Shown here: in pieces, positions 1-9,500 of the stretch
How positions within the stretch are numbered: position 1 is the stretch's first letter
Layout: every line of letters starts with the position of its first letter
Assembly: GCA_037349315.1 (NCBI GenBank)
Contig: JBAIAC010000133.1
Span: forward strand, 434,001 to 498,000
DNA: 64,000 bases
From: Chelydra serpentina
Taxonomy: Eukaryota > Chordata > Testudines > Chelydridae
Reading direction: 5' to 3'
The notes under the pieces: generated by a model
Databases searched by the model: none
What the model was told of the DNA's origin: nothing
Seen by the model: only the letters and a program-made list of their open reading frames with translations
Position numbers and translations under genes: made by a program

Positions 1-298
1 ATCTTCTAGAACAACGTCCCATCTTGATTTTAAAATGGTCAGTGATGGAGAACGCACCGTGCCCCTTGGTAAATTGTTCCAATGGTCAATTACTCTCACC
101 GTTAAAATTTTACACCTTATTTGCAGTCTGTATTTAATAGACCCTTCTGTATAAAATCTATACAGACAATACTCCCAGCTGGTATAAATCAGTTTCAGTG
201 GAGCACCACCCGTTCACATCATCTGAGGATCTGGCCCAGGGTTAGATCTCTGTCAGGGTTTGGCCTGTTGTTGAATTTCCTTGTTTCTCTATTTCCAG

Positions 299-562
299 AG
301 CCCGTCCCTAAGCCCAGCGTGAATGTCACTATCAGGGCCAGCAAAGATGGATGGTGCAATGTCACCCTGACGTGCATTGTGGATGTCACCCAAGTGAGCT
401 ACCGCTGGTACAAGAATGAAAAGGATTTAGTGGGCAAAATTAACAGCACACTGGACGTTCAGTTAACGTCAGAAAGTGAGGCGTCTTACAAATGCATCGT
501 CAGCAACCCCGTCAGTGAAGAGACGGGCATCATCTATTACAGAAGCCCTTGCACGTGGAACG
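299..562 (+). CDS. gene 1 C2-type Ig domain exon
   Basis: The acceptor is a pyrimidine tract ending in CAG at 296-298 and the donor is G|GTAAC at 563, giving a 264-nt exon that starts and ends in phase 1. It encodes the four cysteines of a SLAM-family C2 domain: WCNVTLTC, YKCIVSNPVS and a final SPC. The Trp of strand C is in YRWYKN, and N-glycosylation sites are at NVT and NST. The motif C-x-V-S-N-P-V-S near the end is a family signature. Confidence 0.85.
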
Positions 563-1695
563 GTAACATTCATTTGCATTCATTTATCTTGCTGCGTCTG
601 GCTGGCTGTACAGTCTAGCTATGCAGCCACTTGGGTTAGGTCTCAATCGAAGCAGGGCAGCCGTGGTTTTGGTGACTCTTGAGCGAGAGTCTAGTTCGCT
701 GGTCCCCAGTGTGTATTTTCCCCCCCACGGCGGAGAGGGGGGGGGACGACCCCAGAGCAGTCTTCTGCTGACCTGCCCTGGGCTGGGAGTTGCTGGTGAA
801 GCTGCAGCCACCGTGGTGCGAGGTTGGGAACGTCATGCTGCTGGGGGTGCCGCGTGTTGGATGACGGATCCTGGCCACGCGGCGTGATGCTGCCCAGGGT
901 TGGCAGGGCTGTGCGTGCCTGGGCCACAGGAGAGCCGCCGGCTGCTGCTGTGATGGGCTGAGTCCTCAGGGGGTCGAGGCCCGTGCTTTGGAGCTAGAGG
1001 TCGCGGGGACAGTCCCTGGCGATGGCCCGACCAGGGCAGGGTGTAGTGTCCGCGTTGGCACAAGGTACAAGGTGATGCAGCGGGAGGGGGGGGGGGATCG
1101 CTGTGGTCCCCTCTCTGCCCTGGGAGGGTCCCTGGGGAAGGCGCAATGCCGACTGTGTGTTCTAGGGGGATCCCAGAGGAATAGCCACAAGGACGGTGCC
1201 ATTGAAGCTGGGCACTGGGTTCCGGAGCCAGCGGTGAGGTTCTGGGAGCCGGTGTCGATAACTGGGGGATTCTCTGGGTTTTGGGGGTGTCTCCTTGGCT
1301 CATTCTGCACAGGGAAGAGAGAACCGTCATCCTGGGTGATTGAAGCAGCAGGGGGAGCTCTCTCCGCACCCACTGGGGGACATGGGGGGGCAGAGCGCTC
1401 AAGCCAGGGACAGGGCTGCTTTCTCTGTGTTTCGCTGTGCATCCTCTCCTTGCTCCCCTCTCCGACCCCTGCTCATCCTTGCCCCCAAAGTCTACCCCCT
1501 CCTCTGGGTGTTCCATGGCAGGGGCGAGGCAGCCCATTTGTAGGACTGTTAATAAATCACCGACACGTCCTATAAATAACAGGCTCTTGTCTTGTTTCAG
1601 AGAAAAACTCAGCCGTGCCCTTGTCCCTGGCTCGGAAGACGGCCGACTCCATCCTGGCGTTTGGATTTCTCCTCCTCGTCCATAACTGGGTCTAA
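299..1695 (+). CDS. CD48-like SLAM-family gene 1, 3' part (C2 + terminal exon)
   Basis: Two coding exons are visible, 299-562 and 1601-1695; the signal-peptide and V exons must lie before the window. The first gives a C2-set Ig domain, the second a short hydrophobic C-terminus that stops without a cytoplasmic tail. Phases agree (phase 1 into and out of the C2 exon), and the visible part reads open through 119 residues to TAA at 1693-1695. A C2 domain followed by a tailless hydrophobic end is the layout of GPI-anchored CD48, the ligand of CD2 and CD244. The position next to SLAMF1 in the same orientation also fits CD48. The GPI assignment is inference: the last 15 residues are hydrophobic but include His and Asn. 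I see no clear polyadenylation signal close behind the stop; an AATAAA at 2600-2605 lies in repeat sequence. Confidence 0.72.
1601..1695 (+). CDS. gene 1 terminal exon, GPI-type hydrophobic C-terminus
   Basis: The exon follows CTTGTTTCAG (1591-1600) and completes the split codon G|AG to Glu. It encodes about 31 residues: a polar start (EKNSAVPLSLARK), then a hydrophobic run (SILAFGFLLLV) and the stop. There is no cytoplasmic tail and no tyrosine motif. A small-residue cleavage site (N-S-A) before the hydrophobic run would suit GPI attachment. A very short transmembrane form is the alternative. Confidence 0.65.
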
Positions 1696-1924
1696 GGCTG
1701 CCATTCTGGGGGAAGCCCAGGGAACGCAACGAACCCCTCGATTGCCTCCGCCTGGTGAAACACACAAGACTAAAATGAACTCCAGAAAGAACTGTGTTTG
1801 ACAGCCGTTGAGAACTAAGGGGAAGATGATGCTGCGGAGACAAGGACCACTACTCGGGTGCTATAATAGACTCACCTTCTCTGCAGATGGAGGGTGGGGT
1901 CAGGGGGAAGGATCCTGTCTGTTT
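1696..1924 (+). other. gene 1 3' untranslated and flanking sequence
   Basis: This is non-coding sequence after the stop of gene 1. No AATAAA or ATTAAA was seen before the first interspersed repeat starts near 1925, so the transcript end is not resolved. Confidence 0.4.
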
Positions 1925-2480
1925 TCTGGATCAGAACAAAGGCCCTAAATCAGTTTAAATTCAGGCTATTTATCCAAAAGTCCTTCCTTTGTTTGTTGGG
2001 AGCTGGAGAATCCAGTTTAAAAGCGCAGCCGCTCCAGGTAGTGGGCACAGTTGCCAACTTTCACGCGGTAAATAAGCCCCTCGACTTTCACAAGAAGCCA
2101 AAAATCAAGCCAATCCCATTTCAAAACAAGCCAATCCCTAAATACCCCAACACTCTATGTGACTAGATCTCCCGGCGTGCAGTCTGGGACTGTGGGGGGC
2201 CCGCTGGGCACCCCTGACTCTCTCCCCCCCTTGCCCCTGTTTGCCATTTACCCCCCCCCCCTTGCCCCTGCTTGCCGGGAGCACATCACAAAAAAAGAAG
2301 CAACAAGCTACAAGCCAAACAAGCAACACACTGCTACTACTAGCCAAAAACTAGCCAACAAGCAACTCGCAAGCCAATTAAGCCAAAACCAAGCCCAATG
2401 TCTGTTGTTTTTTTTCACGAGTTTGGTGTGTCTGGTTGTGGGACCCCTATGGAGGTGTTACAACCTGAGGGATTTTGCAT
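1925..2480 (+). repeat. interspersed repeat 'A', copy 1, split by an insertion
   Basis: The stretch 1930-2030 (CAGTTTAAATTCAGGCTATTT, then a run resembling CCTTTGTTTGTTGGGAGCTGG) and the short block GGAGGTGTTACAACCTGAG near 2452 are continuous in two other copies, at 56865-57080 (+) and 15290-15440 (-). Here about 415 bp of unrelated sequence separates the two halves. The family is not one I can name. Confidence 0.6.
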
Positions 2481-2489
2481 AACAATCCC

Positions 2490-2640
2490 CCCACTGTTCT
2501 GAGTACCCGGAGAAGCTGTGGCCTCCCTTCCGGGAGAGAACTCACATACAAGCCAGAGCTGCAGAAGAGCTGGTCTCTCTCACCAACAGAAATGGGTCCA
2601 ATAAAAGAGATTCCCTCCCTCGCCTTGTGTCTCATGCAGA
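2490..2640 (-). repeat. interspersed repeat fragment (GGTCCAATAAAAGA family)
   Basis: It contains CCAACAGAAATGGGTCCAAT followed by AAAAGAGATT. The reverse complement resembles the block at 12660-12730 (GTATCTTTGATTGGACCAAC). This is a common amniote interspersed sequence, so the AATAAA in it is probably not a functional polyadenylation signal. Confidence 0.5.
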
Positions 2641-3189
2641 CTTGTCCCTGGCACACAGTGATACATAATCTTAATTCAAGAAGGTTAACCTGTATTCAGT
2701 AGGGTTGCCGCTTGCTTGTGGCTGTGATACTTTGGGGAAATCTCTCTGTTTAATTTATGACTTTGGTGTGAAGTTATGAACTCGCTGTATGTACCTTTAC
2801 CAAGCTGCAAACCCCATATGGGATGTGCAGTCTTTTGGCGTCTCTGTTGTCCTTTCAACTCCATGTCGGACCAGTACAGGGTAAGGGCAGCGGCCTAATG
2901 GTAGGGGGTCATTTAATTTGAGTGCTCGCCCATTGCAATGTGATCACTCCAGACAACGGACTGGCTCCAAACTAGGAAAACTAGGTTAGCCGGGGTGAGG
3001 TTGCCGGGCAGTGAAGACACCTATTGAGGGTGACAAGGGAGTCACCTGACAGAGGAGACCGGAAGGTTATAAAAAGGGAGGCACTGATCTAGTTGGGGAT
3101 CATTTTTTCTCAGCTCAAGAAAGATGGGAGAGAAGCAATGAACATGTAGGTGCCTAAGATGGGAGCCCTGCCTGCCTACCTGCAGTAAG

Positions 3190-3440
3190 ATGGATCAGGC
3201 ACTGAATTAGAATCCAGGGTTCTTCTCTCAGCTCTGCCACTGGCCTACCTTGGGCAAGTCACTGTGCCTTTCTGTGCCTCAGTTTCCCCTCCTAACTTTG
3301 TCTGTCTGGTTTATTTAAGCTCTGCAGTTCGGGAACAGTCTGCTTATAGCACTTAGCACAGCAGGGCTCTGAGCGTCTTCATGGCCTCTCACACTGCTAA
3401 CAATAACATTGATTGTGAATTGAGACCCTTATTGGTTAGC
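3190..3440 (+). repeat. MIR-like SINE
   Basis: It contains the conserved SINE core: AGCTCTGCCACTGGC, a CCTTGGGCAAGTCACT block and TGCCTCAGTTTCCCCTCC. This is followed by the tail type with CTCTGCAGTTCGGGAACAG and TAGCACTTAGCACAGCAGG. The copy is old and diverged. Confidence 0.8.
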
Positions 3441-3450
3441 AGAGCTTTAC

Positions 3451-4560
3451 CTATTGCCCTCAGCATGTGAGTCTGTTTGTTGGATGCAAATATTCCATAG
3501 CTGGTTTCGATGAGCAATTTTCAGGAACTGTTCAGTTCCAGCTCTTTGTAATTGACGGTTAGTGACTGGCTGCTAGGTCCCCTGGTATCATTTTTGCTCT
3601 CTGGTTAGGTACTTCTCTAAAATAGTTTCAGGTATCTGGGATAACATTTTAGGTGACTAACTATTTACAGTAAAAGTCTAAGACTCTTTCAAGATTTGCA
3701 AACATTTTCATAATGACCCGATAGTTCTCCAAATAAGCACGAATAAGCTAACAGTAAGTCCTACTGAATGGCAGACAATGCCGCAGAAATAATAGCATGC
3801 AATCATGTAATTAATTAAACTAAAGCAGACTGACTAGGGGGCAGAGTTAAGGTTGCATGGACATCACCAGCTAGAACATTTGCAGGCTTTCGAGTGCAGA
3901 GCTGGGTGAAATATTTCAGGCAAATGACTTTTATTTGACAAAAAAATGCAGATTTGGGCTGACCAAAGCAATTCAGGAATTCTGGTTGATTTTAGTGAAT
4001 TCTTGCTCAAGAATAAAGAAACTCGGAAAAGTCAGAACAAGTTGTTTCCGAAAGATGTGGAATTTCCCTCTGATTGATTTTAAAATGTTTTATAAAAAAA
4101 TCCAAATGAAACAAACCAGTTCAGGTTTGTGGTTCTGAATTTTCTCCATCAGTTACGCCCCAAACCTCTTTGATCTGCTCCTTCCCTATGTGTTTACATA
4201 TTTAATGCCAGTGGCCCTCCATTTCTGGTCCTTCCCGTATGCAGACTGATGCTTAGACTGAATAAATACCTACAAGGTGATGTTTTTTCTCTCTCCTTCT
4301 TTCCCTCTGGCAGGGAAGGGGTTAAATCGGGGTGCAGACTCTTTGAAGTTGGTGGGGAGGAAGGAAGCTGTTGGAATGTTCCATTCGCCCTGCAAAGGTG
4401 GGGGCGTGGGGCGAGCTGTTCTATAACACGGTTGTACAAACGAGCCGTAAAAATAATCACCAGACTCACATGGACAAATCACTAGACATGAGTGTGCACA
4501 AATGTGAACTGAAATAGTGTGTGTGTTGGGGGGGAGGGAGGCTAATAGATTCCTCTCCTC
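3451..4560. other. intergenic stretch without recognised genes
   Basis: I see no exon-like reading frame here. The part 3880-4140 is AT-rich with AAAAT/TTTTG-type words like those in the arms of the inverted-repeat elements at 6612 and 41890, and is probably an old transposon remnant. Confidence 0.4.
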
Positions 4561-5059
4561 TTCACACACCCCCTGAGTAGAGATGGTTCAGTCACCTGTT
4601 ACAGGTGAGACCTACCTGGATGCTGACTGCCATGGTAACTGCTCATCATGGGGGAGAGGTTTGGCACTATTAACCCTTAGAATGCTGGTTTGCCCCCCAG
4701 GCATTTCACACCTTGGGGACCAGCCAGTTCCTGAGGGTTTGGGAAGGGGCCACCAGGGGGTGCTGTGCTGGGGTGCTGGCTTCTGGCCACTGGCAGCACC
4801 TGGTCCCTACCCATCTCCCCCTCCATCCATTGCTCTCCTGCACCCCCATCCTCCAGGCTGCCCCCCTCCCATTGCGGAGGACACACGGGCGGAAAAGGAA
4901 ACCAGCTAATGCCACATTGCTCCCCTCCTGCCCTGTGCATGGCTGGCAGCAACTCGTCCCTGCCCCCTATAGGGGAGGTCCAGGGGGCAGTTTGGCCCCG
5001 CCACCCAGTGTCTACTGAAACCTGAAGTGCCCACAAGCTCGTGGGACTATCGCCTCGGC

Positions 5060-5555
5060 CAAGACTCCCCCCACGGGAGCCCTGATTGGAGGATCGCCTG
5101 GCTCCACTGATTGGTCCAACCACACTATTTAAGCCAGAAGAAAGCACAGGAAGTTTGTCGGAGCAACAATGTGGTTTCCTGGTGTGGCTGCACCCAACCT
5201 GCTTCTTGCTCCACACCTGGCTCCTGCCTTGTGTTTGCCTTCTCTCTTGTTTCCACGCTGCTCCTGCTCCCTGCTCAGTACTGGCCTCTCCTCCATTTCC
5301 TGCCCTTACGCCTCGCCTCCGGTTACCAGGCCTGGCTCCGACCCCGGCCTCCAACGTCTGACCCTGATTGTCTTGACCCTGGGTTCTGCCATTTGGTATC
5401 TGACCTTGGCTCTGACGCTGTTCAGCTGGTAGTTGCTTCTGAAGCTGACCCTGGGCTTCGTTCCCCAACCTGGAAGCCTGCTCTGCCCACTAGACCTGAC
5501 TGCTGCGCTGACTCCTAGGCCAGGTCACTTACGGCCTGGTCCATAACAGTCGGTC
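5060..5555 (+). mobile_element. possible LTR fragment
   Basis: A block with ACTATTTAAGCCAGA (TATA-like), a pyrimidine-rich stretch of CTG/CCT words, and an end at CCTGGTCCATAACA resembles the promoter/R/U5 part of a retroviral-type LTR. No second copy or target duplication was found in the window, so this is a weak call. The long open frames on both strands here come from its biased composition. Confidence 0.3.
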
Positions 5556-5670
5556 CCATCCCAGCAACTCACTCACGTTGGACTTTGGCAGCAGGGCTGA
5601 AACCTTACAAAAATGGGCACTGGGTTTCTAATGACCCAACGGGACCTTGGTTTTATGTGTCATCTTCCTC

Positions 5671-5985
5671 GTTAGGGGTCGGCAACCTATCAGAAGTGGT
5701 GGGCCGAGTCTTCATTTATTCACTCTTTCGCGTGCCAGTAATACACTTAAACATTTTTAGAAGGTCTCTTTCTCTAAGTCTATAGTATAGAACTGAACTA
5801 TTGTTGTATATAAAGTAAATAAGGTTTTTAAAATGGTTAAGAAGCTTCATTTAAAAATAAATTAAAATGCAGAGCCCCCATACCGGTGGCCAGGACTCGG
5901 GCAGTGTGAGTGCCATTGAAAATCAGCTCGTGTGCCGCCTTTGGCACGCGTGCCATAGGCTGTCTACACCCTGGTTTAGAAAAAT
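5671..5985 (+). mobile_element. hAT-like non-autonomous element
   Basis: It starts GGGGTCGGCAACCTATCAGA and continues with GTGGGCCGAGTCTTCATTTA. It ends with TGGCACGCGTGCCATAGGCT. The GGGTCGGCAACCT terminus is typical of short hAT-derived repeats of reptiles. The right terminus is diverged and no clear target duplication was read. Confidence 0.5.
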
Positions 5986-6444
5986 AAGGCACAGGTGGTA
6001 AAAGTGAGACATTCTGCCCTTGGAGAAGTAATGTAATTGGCTTTAATTGAGTTCCTCTGGATTTATGCTGGTGCGAATGAGAGGAGAATCAGACACTAGG
6101 ACTGACATAGTTGGACTTCCTGTAAGAGGCTGGATCAGACATTTGTGACGTCCTTCCACGACCTCCCGTGTCTTGATAAGTCACAGCTGCCAGCCCCCAT
6201 TACAGACACACACAGCCTGGGCCCCTGGTCAGAGCTCAGGGCATTAGGGGCACGATTAGAAGACCAAATGCAGCCTTGTGTACGCAAGTGCCAGACTTCT
6301 CCGAGAGCACCACTTTGGCCCACCTCATTTGGGTGCTGCTGAGCAATTGTGGAAATCCGACCCTCCAGCCTTCTTTTGTGAACAGCTCGGCTCCCAAATG
6401 CTCACCTCGCTTTCCTCTTTCCCCACAGAGAGGCCCCTTCTGAG

Positions 6445-6513
6445 ATGTCTTGTCCTCCTTGGACTCTCTGGGAATGTGTAGGAGAAGCTACTGGTTTGGT
6501 GTTAGGATGGTGA
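6445..6513 (+). promoter_or_regulatory. upstream ORF overlapping the gene 2 start codon
   Basis: An ATG at 6445 opens a 22-codon frame that ends at TGA 6511-6513. It overlaps the ATG at 6507 in another frame. If the mRNA starts upstream of 6445, ribosomes initiating here would pass the main start, which would reduce translation. The transcription start is not known. Confidence 0.3.
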
Positions 6514-6558
6514 TGCTGGGACTACTGTGTTGGCTACTCATGTGCCTCATCCTCACAG
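6507..6558 (+). CDS. gene 2 signal-peptide exon
   Basis: The ATG has A at -3 and G at +4. It opens MVMLGLLCWLLMCLILT, a hydrophobic leader, then one base G before the donor GTAAAG at 6559. The 52-nt, phase-1 structure is identical to the signal exons at 17258 and 45719. The split codon joins G to AT of the V exon to give Asp. Confidence 0.85.
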
Positions 6559-6563
6559 GTAAA

Positions 6564-6597
<34 letters not shown>

Positions 6598-9500
6598 ATA
6601 TATATATATAGCTGGTTGAGAATTTTCCATTGGAATGAAGAAACAATTTCTGCGAAATCGAAACTTTCTGAGGGAATTCTTTAATTGAAAACTTTCAACT
6701 TTTCCAATTGAAAATTGAAGAACAAACAATATTCTGGTCATTTTGACCCAAATCAGAATATTTTGTTCTGTTGAATTGACTCAAAATGTTTAATTTCAAA
6801 TCAGTTCAACGAACTGTTAAAATAGCATTTCCCTGTCGGTCCATTGCCTCATGGGAGTTGTAGTTTGGGCCTCCATTCTTGCCTCTGGGCCGGGCTCCCT
6901 GGAGGACTACATGTCCCAAAAAGCAATCCAGGCTCCCCTCTTACCAAACTGTGTGGTGCATCATGGGAGTCACATGACTCTCAGTACATTATGGGAGAGG
7001 GAGCCCGGCCCAGACCATAGGCATCCAACTCCCAAATTGCAGCTTCGATGAGTCAATGTGCCTCAATGGGGAAATGCAGATTAATATGCAGATTTGAAAC
7101 AAAGCATTTGGGGTCAGTTTAACAAATCAAAATGAAACATTGCCATTCAGGAATGTCAAATGTTTTCAGCCAACAGTGCTGAAACTAAATTCTTTGACAC
7201 TTCCAAACTGAAATATTCCAGGATTTCCATTCTGGAAAATAACTTTGAAATTTTGGCTTTTTATCTTGATGTGGGATGGAAAATGAAACTGAATGTTGAA
7301 ATATTGTCGTTTCCCAGCAAATGGAAACTCCCAGTTTCAGTCAATTTGTAGATAGGACTGGAGGAACGTTAGGGTGACCAGACAGCAAGTGTGAAAAATC
7401 GGGACGGGGGGTGGGGGGTAATAGGAGCCTATACAAGAAAAAGACCCAAAAATCAGGACTATCCCTATAAAATCAAGACATCTGGTCACCCTAAGGAACG
7501 TGTATGGGGATAGAGAGGCGTGCATGGGGATGGATGGATGGATAGATATATAATATCGATCTGCATGAAATATCTCATTGGACTCAGAAGTCAAACACAC
7601 TTTAAAGAACTCTGCTCCATCAGTTTCCTAACCTATCTCTTTCTTCCTGCGTTTCTAGATGCACGAACCACCAAATCCCAGGCGATCCAGCTGACTGGGA
7701 TGGTGGGAGGATCGGTAGTTTTCCCTTTCAAAGTTCCCCCATGGGTTCCCGTGGAGACCATCGTCTGGAATTCGATCACAACCCTCGCCACATTTACCCC
7801 CATGAAAGGGAAACCAGCTGCAGTTAACGTGCTGGATAAACGCTATATAGGGCGGTTGAGGTTCTTGGACCATACCTATTCTCTGGTGATTAGCAACCTG
7901 AGCATGCTGGACCGGGGTACATACCGAGCGCAGATAAACACCGAGTTCACCACCACCGTGACGGAATACCTGCTGCGTGTATACAGTGAGTGGGGGGCTG
8001 GGCTGGGGGGTCGTTTGCACCAGCTGACCGTTGAGTTATTGATCCATGGAGTTGCTCCTGCTTTTCAAAGGTGCTGAAATCCCGTGGCGCCCCTGGATTT
8101 CAAGAGGAGATGCAGTTGCTGAGCTTCTCTGGAAATCAGACCAGAGCGAGGGAGAGGAAAATCAAACTCCCGTCTCCTTTAAATTCAAGTGGTGTCTGTT
8201 TCAAGAGCTTTCCTTAAACAAAGACCCCGCAGGCCAGTTTCCTCCAAGGGTCAACAGGGAGCTAGTCAGCTCCTTTGAAGCTCTTTAATGAGTGCATGGC
8301 ATTCCAGCGCTCAGTTTTAATGAGGGGCTCATGCTAATTTCTCGTCTTCTGCGGCTCAAATGTGGCTATAACCGCCCTGTGGGTAGGTGTTTATTTCAAC
8401 ATCAATATATATTTTTTGCGAAATTCCCCATAAAAATATGTGTACATAAGATCCAGCCCCTTAGACACATCCACATGTAATGCTCATCATCTTGCCAGAG
8501 ATTGGCAAATATTGGGCCTACCCCTCCTGTTGAAATCAAGGGCAAAAATCACATGGCAGCAGGATCACAAAGACTCACTGAAGAACCTTGCCCTGATAAA
8601 GGGTTTTTCATTCATAGGTCTCAAAGTACATTACAATGGCGGTCAGTATGGTGAGGCTTAGGGTCACACCCCTCTCCCCAGAAAAACCAACCCACTTGGG
8701 GCATGGTTACATGCCGCATATGTGGGTCTCCACTGTGCAGACCTTTGAATCTCAGGGCAAACTTTCCTGGCCGTTGGGAGGCTGAGTGAAACTTTTTTGT
8801 TTTTTGAGGGAAAACTGGGTTGTTGAATAAATGGATTTTATTTGCCTAAAGTATCTGTTGGAAAACTCAGCACCCAAAAACTGAACATTTTTTGGTTATC
8901 ACCTGAAAACAAAGTATTTTGATTCGGCTGTCCTGCCGTGGTGCCTCCTGGGAGCTGTAGTTTGATGGCCTCACTGCCTTGTTCTCCTCCATGGGCTAGG
9001 CTCCCTGGGCAGACTCTGTCTCCCATCATGCACTACCAACTTGCATGGCCTCCCTTCACTGAGGTGAGACCATGATGCATCATGGGAAATGTAGTCTGAC
9101 CAGGAAGCCTGGCCTGTAGAGGAGAATGGGGACAGGAGGCACCTGAACTACCATTCCCATGAGGCAGTACAGTCATATTTCAGAATTGAAACGCCCCCCT
9201 CCCCTCCCCACACACATTTTCTGATCAGCCTGATGTGTGACCTCCATTAACAAAGAGTAATTCATTGGCTCTAGTTAGTGGCTATATCATATAGGTTGCA
9301 AGTTTCTATATATGATATAGAAATTCATTATTTTCGGTCTCCCGCTGAAATTCCGCCGAAGACCGGGACGTCCTGGGTGAGTGTCCCGATATTTTTTACT
9401 TCCCATCTGGTCACCCTAGTTGCAATAGCAGACTCATATCTAAATGACCTGGTCCTTTAACTCATGTAGCTTTGGCTTTTAAATGCGGAAGGCTGGGTTC

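Noticed and set aside
833..1843. 336-residue open frame on the minus strand
   Set aside because: It lies across the intron and last exon of gene 1, is Pro/Ser/Arg-rich with no domain, and follows from GC-rich composition.
3067..3080. TATAAAA near 3073 as a gene promoter
   Set aside because: It is 3.4 kb before gene 2 with no exon downstream in reach; more likely an old LTR or chance.
4677..5468. 263-residue open frame on the minus strand
   Set aside because: Gln/Gly-rich wording mirrors a repetitive CTG/CCT stretch in a probable LTR fragment; no domain or splice support.
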